Positions 51,288-60,241 are shown, counted from the first letter of the stretch. The stretch is DNA of 64,000 bases from Paenibacillus sp. JDR-2 (GCF_000023585.1 NC_012914.1:3936001-4000000); one strand, 5' to 3'. Numbers and translations: made by a program. Notes: a model not told the origin generated them from the sequence alone.

Positions 51288-51607
51288 TGAATTTCACCTC
51301 GAAACGGTAAATCTCCTACTATTAAAACCTCTCTTCTAGTCAAGCCGGAGCTCCTTCCTTAACCGGTGCCGGATTGATAAATTACATATCTTCAACTTAT
51401 GCTTTAATAGAGTAATCCTAATGGACGAATAGCCAAAAGGGACGGAAATCAGGCAGATGACTCCGCCCAACTATCGCTTTCAAGCATAAACGGCCATACT
51501 TTGACCTAATCTATCAAAAATAGACGATCGTTCACGGCAAATACCGTCTTCTCTATGAATCTCTCAACATATGATTAAGTATATCAACTGAAAGGAGAGG
51601 ATTAGAT
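51288..51607. promoter_or_regulatory. Divergent intergenic region, manC and collagen-like gene
   Basis: No ORF. On the plus side, CATATGATT (51568-51576) is 8/9 to the sigma-K -10 (CATANNNTA) but lacks a correctly spaced AC. On the minus side CATAAGTTG is similar. Neither is firm. An AAGGAGAGG SD directly precedes the collagen-like gene. Confidence 0.3.
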
Positions 51608-52177
51608 ATGGGAGAAACAGGTTTGACAGGTCTGACTGGTCTGACTGGAGCCACTGGCCCTACCGGCCCTACGGGTCTTACAGGTCCTACTGGACCAACA
51701 GGTCCTACAGGCGCTACCGGCCCTGCTGGTCCAGGTGCTGGGGTATATGGAGCTAACGGAGGAGTCTTCCCTCTTGGCGCAATCGGGATCATCGGAACAG
51801 TAATTCCGCCGGTTGAAATTCTTGCCGTTCCCGTTACGGTTAGTTCTGCAGCAGCCAATAAAGTAAAAATTGACGGAGTTGTTGACGTAGCGATTTCCGG
51901 TACGATCCTTGGCGTATTGCTTAACCCATCGATTACCGTGGATCTGCTCCGCGACGGTGTTGTTGTAGCTTCGGTCACAAGCACAACTTTCGCAACGGTA
52001 GCTCTTGCTGCAGTTCTTGATCTTGAAGTAGTGATTCCTATCACTTACTACGACACGCTGACTGTCGGCGCGCATGAATACACGCTTGAAGTAGCTGTTA
52101 ACTCGATCTCGATAGCGATTACAGGTGCTGCTGCTTCTGTTCAATATTCCTCGCTTGCAGCTTCGCTCGGCGTCTAA
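51608..52177 (+). CDS. Short collagen-like (Gly-X-Thr) surface protein
   Basis: 189 residues. Residues about 2-43 are some 13 Gly-X-Y triplets, mostly Gly-Leu/Pro/Ala-Thr (GLTGLTGLTGATGPTGPTG), then GPAGPGAG and a beta-rich, Val/Ala-rich C-terminal domain of about 140 residues (VTVSSAAANKVKIDGVVDVA, VDLLRDGVVVASVTSTTFA). This is the plan of BclA-type exosporium filaments, in which the Thr residues carry O-glycans. There is no signal peptide, and MGETGLTG starts the repeat at once, so it lacks a BclA-like localisation leader. It is the likely acceptor for the surrounding transferases (inference). Confidence 0.82.
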   Translation: MGETGLTGLTGLTGATGPTGPTGLTGPTGPTGPTGATGPAGPGAGVYGANGGVFPLGAIGIIGTVIPPVEILAVPVTVSSAAANKVKIDGVVDVAISGTILGVLLNPSITVDLLRDGVVVASVTSTTFATVALAAVLDLEVVIPITYYDTLTVGAHEYTLEVAVNSISIAITGAAASVQYSSLAASLGV

Positions 52178-52187
52178 CCAAACCCAA

Positions 52188-52218
52188 ACAGCCTTTTCGC
52201 TTCATACGAAAAGGCTGT
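52188..52218. terminator. Terminator hairpin after collagen-like gene
   Basis: 12-bp perfect stem (52188-52199 with 52207-52218) with a short loop; the T run is weak on both strands. Confidence 0.65.
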
Positions 52219-52234
52219 TCCTCTACATAGGCGC

Positions 52235-53257
52235 TTAAAGAGGGGCTTCACCCTTAATGAGAGCATTGGCAAGATGACCAAAGTCGATCGCTACCTTGCC
52301 GGTTACGCGGGCAAGCTCTTCGGTAATCAATACGGCAGCGATTCCTGCGGAAACCAGAGCAATGTCAAAATCATACTGTCTGGCCAACGTCACTACTCTG
52401 GCGGCATCCCTGGCACCGTTAACCGGCGCTACGACGCCCGCAACGGATAAACCGCGATTGGCAAGAACGGCAGATAGCGGTTCCGCCATATTGCCGATAA
52501 GAAGAACACGCTTGTTCTGAAGGATCGGCAGAAGGCAGCCTGCCGTGCATAAACTGTAATTAATAAGGGAATCGGTCCATTGCCGCTCCCGCAATGATAA
52601 CCCATAAGCTTGAAAAACCGGCGAAACAAGCAGCTGATAATTCGGCATTCTGGTTCTTGGTATACCAACAATATCGGCGCCGGTAACCGCCACGGCCAGG
52701 CGGTTGCGAATATCCAGATCCGGCACCTTTACTCCCGCATATTCCAGAAATTTGCCCTCGCGTCTTACTTGATCTACCGGCATAACGATTTCTTGAGCCA
52801 TGGTAAGCAGCTCTCCGTCCCCGAGCCTGACGATAGATAACGGCCGCTTCTCCTCCATGGCATAAAGAATCGCATCTCTGACCTGTTCCGGGGGCATTAG
52901 CGGAATAGCGTGCTCCATATGCATGCTTACTCCCGTTGCTATGATTTGCTGCAGAGAAAGCTCCGGAAAAATCATGTTTGGCGGCAGCAGCTGGTCAACG
53001 ATTTCTTCTCCGCCCGCATATTTCCCCTCTTGGTACCCTTTGTCATAGCCCTCATGATAGCTGGCATGTTGACCAGTCTCCGCCATGCTTCCTTCCGATT
53101 TAGCTTCATGAACCGCCTCCGGAGGACTTGCTTCGCCTTGCTCTGCCGGATTCCGGATGAATTTGGGCGGAGCATGGAGTGAACGTCGTCGTTGCTTGTT
53201 GATCAGCTTCTTGCGTTTCCGCGGTTTACCCTTTTTGCGAGGCGTCCGAATGCGCAT
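52235..53257 (-). CDS. GT-D fold glycosyltransferase with basic N-terminal tail
   Basis: 340 residues. The first about 27 residues are basic (MRIRTPRKKGKPRKRKKL, then NKQRRR), followed by an acidic/polar linker with YHEGYDKGYQEGKYAGG. From about residue 130 the GT-D (DUF1792-like) domain begins with LSIVRLGDGELLTMAQE, whose DGE is the family's catalytic motif, and continues with VGIPRTRMPNYQ and VLLIGNMAEPLSAVL. GT-D enzymes act late in serine-rich glycoprotein glycan assembly in streptococci. The start at 53257 follows AAGGGGG; it overlaps the upstream GT2 gene. Confidence 0.8.
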   Translation of the reverse strand: MRIRTPRKKGKPRKRKKLINKQRRRSLHAPPKFIRNPAEQGEASPPEAVHEAKSEGSMAETGQHASYHEGYDKGYQEGKYAGGEEIVDQLLPPNMIFPELSLQQIIATGVSMHMEHAIPLMPPEQVRDAILYAMEEKRPLSIVRLGDGELLTMAQEIVMPVDQVRREGKFLEYAGVKVPDLDIRNRLAVAVTGADIVGIPRTRMPNYQLLVSPVFQAYGLSLRERQWTDSLINYSLCTAGCLLPILQNKRVLLIGNMAEPLSAVLANRGLSVAGVVAPVNGARDAARVVTLARQYDFDIALVSAGIAAVLITEELARVTGKVAIDFGHLANALIKGEAPL

Positions 53258-54002
53258 GACGTTCCCCCTTGCTGTTCTCATCGTGTAATTCTAGCGGGTC
53301 AATTCCCCATTTCTCCATAAACAGCCGCCGGTTTCGATCAACAAGCTCCTCAAGAGCTTCTCCGGCATAACCGCCGAAGGAAGCACTGCCATGATGATAG
53401 ACGAAAGCATCCTTCGCGACAGCAACCCGGTACCCAGCGCGATAAGCCCGGTAACAGTAGTCATCATCCTCGTAATGACCCGGCGAGAACCGTTCATCGA
53501 GTTGACCGATCTTCTGCATCAGGCTGCGGGAAAACAACATACAAAAGCCGATGATTCGGTTTACGAATTCGCGTTGCCCATTCTCATCGATTTTTAAGCG
53601 CGCGGCGAATTCATCATAACGGCCAGTCATTGTGATCTGCTGCCTGCCGCTCGCATAGTTAGTCATTGGTCCAACCAGCCCGATAGAAGGATCCGAATCA
53701 AGCGCGTTGTGCATCCTTCTCAGCCATTCGGACGTGACCAGGACATCATTATTAAGCAGAAGCAGCCGGTCGCCTCTCGCCAGCCTCATCCCCCAATTGC
53801 AGGCAGCCGGAAACCCCGTATTCGCCGGCAAGGAAATGGCAATAATCCGCTGCTGCTTCAAGTAATCCAATGTACCGTCGGTTGAGCCGTTATCAATGAC
53901 AATTAGCTCATAGGGATCCTTCGTATGGTTCCGTATCGTTCCTATGGTCTCCCGCAGAAGGGAGACCGCGTTACAAGTCGGGATGATGATGCTTGTTAAC
54001 AC
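53226..54002 (-). CDS. Family 2 glycosyltransferase (GT-A)
   Basis: 258 residues. SIIIPTCNAVSLLRETI opens the GT2 domain; VIDNGSTDGTLDYL binds the nucleotide; LLLLNNDVLVTSEWL holds the DxD-equivalent; the acceptor-side GHYEDDDYCYRAYRAGYRV carries the catalytic acidic ED residues (rhamnosyltransferase-like). Start is GTG 54002. It overlaps the upstream gene by 32 nt and the downstream GT-D gene by 32 nt, so the three minus-strand genes form one operon. No basic tail. Confidence 0.88.
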   Translation of the reverse strand: MLTSIIIPTCNAVSLLRETIGTIRNHTKDPYELIVIDNGSTDGTLDYLKQQRIIAISLPANTGFPAACNWGMRLARGDRLLLLNNDVLVTSEWLRRMHNALDSDPSIGLVGPMTNYASGRQQITMTGRYDEFAARLKIDENGQREFVNRIIGFCMLFSRSLMQKIGQLDERFSPGHYEDDDYCYRAYRAGYRVAVAKDAFVYHHGSASFGGYAGEALEELVDRNRRLFMEKWGIDPLELHDENSKGERHAHSDASQKG

Positions 54003-55113
54003 CTTTCACACGCTCCCTTTTGCGCAAATGATCGGTATATTTCAGACGCGGGCTTTCCTCCCGCATCGCCCAGCCAAGCGCTTCCAAATGATCCCCCATA
54101 ATCAGCTTCGAGATCGGATTGTTCACGCCAACATTATCCTTCCGGTGCCTGTTTCTCTTAAACACATTGATGCAGCCGCCAATTCCGATACGCAAACCCC
54201 TCTGCAAAGCGATTGCTTGCGCTTTGGGCGGAACAGCCAAATTGGCGAAGCCTATCACCTCAATCGCTCTTCGGCTTAAGGCATGCGGAACGGCTGTCAT
54301 GGAATTCACATTCAGATCATCCCGGCGATTGGAGCGGTTCAGGAAATATTTCATAATCGAAACTTCATCCCAGTCGGAGAACATGCCTACATAACGGGAA
54401 AGATCGTTTAAAGCGACATCCATGTCACGATCTGTCACCCTTACAAAGCTTAACAGCTGTTCAGCGGCAACAGGGATATCCGCATCCAGAAAGATCACAA
54501 CATCGGAGGTTGTAATTTTCGCCCCGATCGCTCTTCCTACATCATGACCCAAGGCTTCATTGTAGTGTAGAATAATCGCTCTGCTGCTCGTTCTTGCCAT
54601 CATGAAGCTCGAGTCCGTCGATCCGTTCACAACGACAACGATCTCATGGAGGGGCATCCGCTCCAGTTCCTGAATGATTGATAGAATGGACAACTCCTCA
54701 TTCATGGCCATAACAACGGCTGCCACTTTCTTGTTGGTCGGAAGCAGTACCCAATTCGGACTCTCCTCAGATGTACGTACGGAAAAATAGCCGTCAACGA
54801 ATGCTTTCATTACCGGTATATACTTGCTGACGGCAGTTGCTTTTCTAATTAATCCGCTTTCTTTGAGCCATAGCTCCTGCACATGCTGTTGAAGGTCTGC
54901 CCCTTCTTCCTTTAACGCCGTTTGAGCAGCACTTCTGCCGAGCTTCCAAGCCATTATGGTTAATTGCTTGTTAGTCTCCCTATCCGCAATCCCCCGCTTG
55001 GTCTTTTGAGGCTTGGATTTCCTGGAACCAGCCGGATTTGGGCGCCTTCTCTGCCGAGATGTCAGCGGTTTGGTTGAGTAGGCTGTTTTTCTTTTCCTGG
55101 CGAGGCTTCTCAT
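53971..55113 (-). CDS. Family 2 glycosyltransferase with basic N-terminal tail
   Basis: 380 residues. A Lys/Arg-rich tail of about 40 residues (MRSLARKRKTAYSTKPLTSR and on), then a helical linker of about 80 residues, then a GT2 domain from about 128: VAAVVMAMNEELSILSIIQE, VVVVNGSTDSS, and VVIFLDADIPV with the metal-binding DAD. The start ATG 55113 has GAGGTG five bases upstream. It is the first gene of the three-gene minus-strand transferase operon, with a sigma-K-like promoter upstream. Confidence 0.85.
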   Translation of the reverse strand: MRSLARKRKTAYSTKPLTSRQRRRPNPAGSRKSKPQKTKRGIADRETNKQLTIMAWKLGRSAAQTALKEEGADLQQHVQELWLKESGLIRKATAVSKYIPVMKAFVDGYFSVRTSEESPNWVLLPTNKKVAAVVMAMNEELSILSIIQELERMPLHEIVVVVNGSTDSSFMMARTSSRAIILHYNEALGHDVGRAIGAKITTSDVVIFLDADIPVAAEQLLSFVRVTDRDMDVALNDLSRYVGMFSDWDEVSIMKYFLNRSNRRDDLNVNSMTAVPHALSRRAIEVIGFANLAVPPKAQAIALQRGLRIGIGGCINVFKRNRHRKDNVGVNNPISKLIMGDHLEALGWAMREESPRLKYTDHLRKRERVKGVNKHHHPDL

Positions 55114-55186
55114 ATTCACACCTCGTTATTCTAATTATGTCTTTCTATGTTCATGCCAATAGAATCTTCTTAGCTTCTGCCTCTGA

Positions 55187-55213
55187 CATTGTATGTACGG
55201 ACAATAGAATCGT
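55187..55213 (-). promoter_or_regulatory. Sigma-K-like promoter, minus strand
   Basis: AC (55213-55212), 16-nt spacer, CATACAATG (55195-55187), matching AC-N16/17-CATANNNTA at all but the last base. It would drive the three-transferase operon with a leader of about 65 nt. Confidence 0.5.
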
Positions 55214-55274
55214 AACGGCTTATGTACGGCACCCCGCTTCATAAATGTGTATTTCGCCTGCACGTTTGTCCCTG

Positions 55275-55302
55275 ACCTCTTATAGCAGACGAACATAAAA
55301 TA
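55275..55302 (+). promoter_or_regulatory. Sigma-K-like promoter, plus strand
   Basis: AC (55275-55276), 17-nt spacer, CATAAAATA (55294-55302), a full match to AC-N17-CATANNNTA. It lies about 45 nt before the methyltransferase operon. Confidence 0.55.
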
Positions 55303-55346
55303 TTGCAATTCTTGTGCTTCTATAACGATAGATGGGGAGTTGACAT

Positions 55347-56030
55347 ATGGATTGGAAGTTTTATAGGCCAGAATTCGCAGCCGACCACGCACCGGAAATA
55401 CCCGCGGGAATGATGACAGAAGGAGCTTGGTCCGGACACCGCCGCTTCGCATACGATCTCGTCCGTTTCGCCAAACCGAAAGTAATCGTTGAGCTTGGCA
55501 CCTTATACGGAACTTCATTTTTCAGCTTCAGCCAGGCCATTAAGGATTCCGCTCTCGATACCGCCTGCTACGCCGTGGACACTTGGCAGGGCGATCCTCA
55601 CACAGGGATGTACGGACAAATTAACGATGGCATTTACCAAGCGGTTCAATCGGTCAAAAACAGGGAATTTCCGAATGTCGGCACCTTGTTGCGAACCACC
55701 TTCGACGAGGCGCTGCCTAAGTTCCCTAACAAAGCTATCGATATTCTTCATATCGACGGTTATCACGCTTATAATGCGGTGCTTCATGACTACGCGAGCT
55801 GGCTGCCGAAGCTGGCGCCAAACGGCATCGTCCTCTTTCATGACACGGCAGTCAAAATCATGAATTTTGGTGTTCATATTTTGTGGGATCAGCTTTGCGC
55901 CATTCATCCCCACATGCAGTTCCAACATTCCAACGGCTTGGGTGTGCTCTTTCCGAAAGGCGTGCCGGACAAATTCCAGGATGTTCTTGCCCAGCAGCAG
56001 AAGCTCATCCTCCGTTATGCAAGAGGGTAA
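55347..56030 (+). CDS. Class I SAM-dependent methyltransferase (Methyltransf_24 type)
   Basis: 227 residues. AdoMet-binding VIVELGTLYGTSFFSFSQAI, acidic strand AVDTWQGDPHTG, then DILHIDGYHAYNAVLHDYASW and GIVLFHDTAVK, typical of sugar or cell-surface O-methyltransferases. SD GGGGAG. First gene of a plus-strand operon with GT61 and GT4 genes, so it probably caps or decorates the glycan (inference). BclA glycan contains O-methyl sugars in B. anthracis, which is a loose parallel. Confidence 0.85.
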   Translation: MDWKFYRPEFAADHAPEIPAGMMTEGAWSGHRRFAYDLVRFAKPKVIVELGTLYGTSFFSFSQAIKDSALDTACYAVDTWQGDPHTGMYGQINDGIYQAVQSVKNREFPNVGTLLRTTFDEALPKFPNKAIDILHIDGYHAYNAVLHDYASWLPKLAPNGIVLFHDTAVKIMNFGVHILWDQLCAIHPHMQFQHSNGLGVLFPKGVPDKFQDVLAQQQKLILRYARG

Positions 56031-56035
56031 AGACC

Positions 56036-57130
56036 ATGAAGTACACTATTCCGAGAGACACCTACAAGAAGGCTAGGGATTGGGCGAAAACCCTTCCCGC
56101 AAGCGAAGCCAAAGAACGATATAAAGTGATTTATCCAGCCGAGACTATCCCGTTGCCTTCTCCAAGAAGCATTGATCCGCACCGCTGGATTTCAACCTGC
56201 CAGTATGATGAAGCTTTTGTTGTGAGCATTCCCGAAGGAAGGCTTATGACCAGCCATATGTACGTGATCACGCCGGATAACAAACGGATTGGCGATCTGG
56301 AGCTGTACGACATCAGTTATGAAAAAATGGTTCTTGAGGAGCCTGACTATTATGCCGGAACCGTCGCCTCCTTGTTCTGGGGCTGGAACTTCCCACAACC
56401 CAAGAACCGCGGCACGCACACGGTATTTGGACACTGGTTCTTTGATATTTTGCCCCGTATTCATCTGCTTGAGAAGAGCGGGATACCGATCGATAAATAC
56501 GTATTGCCCAAACTGACCTATCCGTTTCAACTCGAGTCATTAAAGCTGCTTGGCATTCCCTTTAACAAAATCATTCAAGTCGATAAACCGGATTTCCATC
56601 TGAAGGCAAAAACCTTGGTTGTACCGGCCGTACCGCTAATGATCGGGAAATGTCCGCCTTGGGCCTCGCATTATATCGCGGATCAAATGAAGAACAAGCG
56701 GAAATTCCGCAAACGCAAAGGCTACGAGCGTATTTATATTACGCGTGAGGACGCGGAGGCCCGCCACGTAGTCAACGAAGACGAGGTGCTTCGCTACCTG
56801 CAGACAAAGGGATTTAGGAAGATTGTGCTCACGCCAATGACGACAGAGGAAAAAATCGAAGTTTTTGCTTCGGCCAAAGTCATTGTGGCGCCGTTCGGCA
56901 GCGGCAGCATTAACGTTGCCTTTTGCGACCCCGGGGCAACCCTGATCGAACTGGCTCCCGTATCCTTTGTCGACAACTATTTCTGGAAGCTGTGCTGTCA
57001 TGCCGGACTTGATTATTACGAGCTGTTATGCAACGTTGAACCCAAAGCGCATGTCGGTGCAGACAACATCATTGTTGATATCGGAAAGTTGGATATTTAC
57101 ATGCGTCTGAACGGTATTGTGAATGCATGA
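56036..57130 (+). CDS. DUF563 / family 61 glycosyltransferase
   Basis: 364 residues. FGHWFFDILPRIHLLEKSGI (His/Asp pair), then YERIYITREDAEARHVVNED, VLTPMTTEEKIEVFASAKVIVAPFGSGS (split in the family as a nucleotide-sugar site) and ATLIELAP. It starts 5 nt after the methyltransferase stop behind AGAGGG. Family members act on proteins or polysaccharides, but specificity cannot be read from sequence. Confidence 0.85.
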   Translation: MKYTIPRDTYKKARDWAKTLPASEAKERYKVIYPAETIPLPSPRSIDPHRWISTCQYDEAFVVSIPEGRLMTSHMYVITPDNKRIGDLELYDISYEKMVLEEPDYYAGTVASLFWGWNFPQPKNRGTHTVFGHWFFDILPRIHLLEKSGIPIDKYVLPKLTYPFQLESLKLLGIPFNKIIQVDKPDFHLKAKTLVVPAVPLMIGKCPPWASHYIADQMKNKRKFRKRKGYERIYITREDAEARHVVNEDEVLRYLQTKGFRKIVLTPMTTEEKIEVFASAKVIVAPFGSGSINVAFCDPGATLIELAPVSFVDNYFWKLCCHAGLDYYELLCNVEPKAHVGADNIIVDIGKLDIYMRLNGIVNA

Positions 57131-57160
57131 ACGGATTCTTAAATTACAGGAGGATAAAGC

Positions 57161-58333
57161 ATGAATATCCTGATATGGTCTAATCAGTTCTCGATCGGCG
57201 GAGGGATGCGCCTCTTGTTTAATTTGACTGCTGCCATTGCCCGCCAACCGGGAGTAGAGCGGGTCAGACTAGTCGTCGCGCCAAATTCGCAGCTGCGAAA
57301 TTATGTGGAGCTTCAAAAAGCGGGGAACATCGAAATCTGCTATAACAACTATCCGATCAACCATCCCCAGTGCAGCCACCTGCTTGCGAATATGAACGTG
57401 GTTTATTTCTTCTGGCCGCATACCGAACAGTTCCAATCCATTGACCGTCCTACGGTCTGCACCTTCCATGACACCACCATCTTTGATTTCGTGCCGCCAT
57501 TTATGAAAGGCGACGAGTTGTCCTTTCATTGGAGACTATCCAAAAAGTGGATTGACCACACATCTTCGGTAGTCGTATCCTCCCAACATGTCAAGAACAG
57601 GCTTGTCGCCCATTTCGGCAACCGTTCGGAGCAGGCATTTGTCATTCCGCATGCGATCACTCCAATCGCAAACGTCTATAACCGCAGGGTGTCACCGGAA
57701 CTAGGCGCCCGGATTCCATCCGACTATATTATTTATCCGTCCAACACTTCTCCGCACAAAAACCATAACAACCTGCTTATGGGCTTTGCCAAATCGCGTT
57801 ACAAAAGAAAATACCCGTTACTCTTAACCGGGTATTTGACCGATAAATTGCGCATTCCGTTCCCGGACAGCACGTCCGAAGTGAACTGGATTCCAACGCT
57901 TGTATCCACCATGAAGCGGACCGGTCTTCTGCTCGACCGGCAAGTCTATCCGCTTGGATTTGTTGGCGACCATGACATTCCCGCATTGATCAAAAACGCA
58001 AAGGCACTTATTATGCCTAGTTTGTCGGAAGGCGGCGGCAGCTATCCGGTTGAAGAAGCCTTGCGGCTTGGCACTCCGGTGCTCTGCTCGGATATACCGG
58101 TTATGCGGGAGCATCTGTCCAGACATAGCGCCAAGATTGCCTGGTTTGACCCGCATAACCCGGATTCCATTGCCAAAGCGCTGGATGATTTGTTTGACGA
58201 CTATGACACTTATAAATTATCGGCTTTGCAGGGCGTCCATGACGCCACGCAAACCTGGGACGATATTGCCAAGCAATATATTGAAGTGTTCCGGAATACC
58301 TTCTGGCGCTACTACGGTAAGGTTCTCTATTAA
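57161..58333 (+). CDS. Family 4 glycosyltransferase
   Basis: 390 residues, GT-B fold. N-domain MNILIWSNQFSIGGGMRLLF; central YIIYPSNTSPHKNHNNLLMGF (WbaZ-like mannosyltransferase block); C-domain GFVGDHDIPALIKNAKALIM followed by PSLSEGGGSYPVEEALRLG, the EX7E-like donor site. SD GGAGG. Third gene of the plus-strand operon. It ends three bases from the convergent DUF4214-transferase gene. Confidence 0.9.
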   Translation: MNILIWSNQFSIGGGMRLLFNLTAAIARQPGVERVRLVVAPNSQLRNYVELQKAGNIEICYNNYPINHPQCSHLLANMNVVYFFWPHTEQFQSIDRPTVCTFHDTTIFDFVPPFMKGDELSFHWRLSKKWIDHTSSVVVSSQHVKNRLVAHFGNRSEQAFVIPHAITPIANVYNRRVSPELGARIPSDYIIYPSNTSPHKNHNNLLMGFAKSRYKRKYPLLLTGYLTDKLRIPFPDSTSEVNWIPTLVSTMKRTGLLLDRQVYPLGFVGDHDIPALIKNAKALIMPSLSEGGGSYPVEEALRLGTPVLCSDIPVMREHLSRHSAKIAWFDPHNPDSIAKALDDLFDDYDTYKLSALQGVHDATQTWDDIAKQYIEVFRNTFWRYYGKVLY

Positions 58334-58336
58334 TAC

Positions 58337-60241
58337 TCAGATCCGGCTAATGATCGCCGCATAATCCAGAGCAACATTCGCCCAGCTCCTGTGCAGAAGG
58401 CCGCTTGCTGCTTCCTTCTGCACGGGAACAACCGGCTTCCCTTGCGCATACAGCTTGCCGATGGACTCAGCCATTTCGACCGGATTGTAAGGATCAAAGG
58501 TCGCAAAGCTGCTCATATCCGGAATGACCTCCTGAACAATCGACAGCCGGCCGAACGCAACCGGAGTATCCATCAGCAAAGACTCGACAATCGGGAATGG
58601 ACAGCTGCCTTCGAACAGGGTTGGCACAACGACTCCTTCCGCATATTTGTACAACGATGGCAAGTCGGCTGACGGGATACGGCCCATAAAGACAATAGAA
58701 GCTCTGATAGCGGGATCGGCAATAACGTTCAGCGCTTCCGTTATTTCCTGTTGTCTCGGGCGGTTAATCAAGTCATCCGTAAATACAAGCTTTAATACGG
58801 AAGCTCTGCCCAGATCCGTAAGCCGGAAACGATGGAACGCATCAATTAATCGCTCATGGTTTTTGTGCAGCCGAATAACGGACGGGAAGGTCACATACGG
58901 GCCATACAAATTGTATTTGACGCGGAATTCTGCCTCCGTTTTGATGCCAAAGCTTGTATATTCCTCATGAGGCGCCGCAAAGCGAACGACTTCCGTCTGA
59001 TGAACAGGAAGATTCAAATACGTGAGACCTTCATGATTGCGGATATATTCGGAATCAAATACGACAACCGCAGCATTCCTCGTAATTTTTTCTGCCAAAG
59101 AATGAATGTATTGGAAATGATCCATATCCTTCGAATACAGATCAGGGAAATGCAGATAAACCAAATCATGCAGACAAACGATATACGGCCGGTACAGGTA
59201 TTGGGCGAGCCCCATGCCGACGTAAGGTACGATCCAGACATCCGCCGGCACAATCCGGTTGATTGTCGCCATGCTGTCGGAGTGGTAAAAGTGCAACCGG
59301 CTCGGATACAGGGGCTTGAGAGAAGCAAAGATGGCTTCGGTCTCTTTCACATTGGCTTCCGTTGTTGCGATATGAAGATTAAAGCCGTTTGGCAAGCCTA
59401 ATAAACCTTCGGTAAGACGGACGAAGAAACGTCCGATTCCTTCCCCGTCCATCGCGATTTGGGCGCCGAAGCAAAGGAAAATGCCGATATTCTGATTGCC
59501 TGCAGCCCTGGCGCTTAACGCGGCTTTAGCCTTAGGAGCGGGTGGATTTACGGAACGCAGCAGGTTCTGCACTTCTTCCGACATCAGCAGCCGTGCCAGC
59601 AATCCTTGCCTGGACACCCCTTGATGGACAGCCAGAACATCGTTTGCGACATTAGCGTCCTCCGGTTCGCGGCCTAATAATTGGGCATAGATTCCATGAA
59701 TAAAATCCAAGTTATGGGCCGGGAATAAGCCTTGTAGATTAAAGGCAGAGGTGTTGCGGTCCCCGGACGGCTTTCTGGTAAATACCAGTTCAGCTTCGCC
59801 GCTTTGCATAATGGATGCCGCCACGGCGGCTCTCGTCAAAGCGCCTGCTTCCAGCTTGCCTTTAAATTGGTGGAACCCCGCTGCATCCGGTTCGCGCTGC
59901 AGGAATTGCCGGTAAAGCTCCCATAAAAAATCCTCGTTATCCAGTTTAAACACGAAATGTAAATAATCGATTATCCGGCTTCCTTCCGCGAGACTTGCCC
60001 GGACTCTCGTATTATTGGATCTTAGGCGGGCTGCGTCTTCCGGCGATATGGAAGCTTCGTCGGAAACGGCTGCCGGCGGTACGGCCTTCTTCTTTCTTCT
60101 TCCTGTTTTTTTGCCGCGCAGACGCTTCCTGCCTTTTCTTCTCGAAAGGCGCTTCGGCTTTCCGTTTTTCCGCCGTTTGCTTCGTGCTGTTCGACTGCGC
60201 AAGCTGCGTCTGACCGACCTGCGTTTCTTCTTTCGCTTCAT
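58337..60241 (-). CDS. Glycosyltransferase with basic tail, two DUF4214 repeats and GT4 domain
   Basis: 634 residues in four parts. Residues 1-52 are almost only Lys/Arg/Ser (MKRKKKRRSVRRSLRSRTAR onward). Two DUF4214-like repeats follow (LYRQFLQREPDAAGFHQFKG at about 110 and IYAQLLGREPEDANV at about 185), normally seen in large surface or S-layer proteins. A GT4 domain spans about 250-634 (FLCFGAQIAMDGEGIGRF; FPSVIRLHKNHERLIDAFHR; VPTLFEGSCPFPIVESLL). SD GGGAGG. The DUF4214-GT fusion suggests a surface-bound transferase. Divergent from perB. Confidence 0.85.
   Translation of the reverse strand: MKRKKKRRSVRRSLRSRTARSKRRKNGKPKRLSRRKGRKRLRGKKTGRRKKKAVPPAAVSDEASISPEDAARLRSNNTRVRASLAEGSRIIDYLHFVFKLDNEDFLWELYRQFLQREPDAAGFHQFKGKLEAGALTRAAVAASIMQSGEAELVFTRKPSGDRNTSAFNLQGLFPAHNLDFIHGIYAQLLGREPEDANVANDVLAVHQGVSRQGLLARLLMSEEVQNLLRSVNPPAPKAKAALSARAAGNQNIGIFLCFGAQIAMDGEGIGRFFVRLTEGLLGLPNGFNLHIATTEANVKETEAIFASLKPLYPSRLHFYHSDSMATINRIVPADVWIVPYVGMGLAQYLYRPYIVCLHDLVYLHFPDLYSKDMDHFQYIHSLAEKITRNAAVVVFDSEYIRNHEGLTYLNLPVHQTEVVRFAAPHEEYTSFGIKTEAEFRVKYNLYGPYVTFPSVIRLHKNHERLIDAFHRFRLTDLGRASVLKLVFTDDLINRPRQQEITEALNVIADPAIRASIVFMGRIPSADLPSLYKYAEGVVVPTLFEGSCPFPIVESLLMDTPVAFGRLSIVQEVIPDMSSFATFDPYNPVEMAESIGKLYAQGKPVVPVQKEAASGLLHRSWANVALDYAAIISRI

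Noticed and set aside
51553..52144. Minus-strand ORFs opposite the collagen-like gene
   Set aside because: Mirror images of the Gly-X-Thr codons; composition follows from the repeat.
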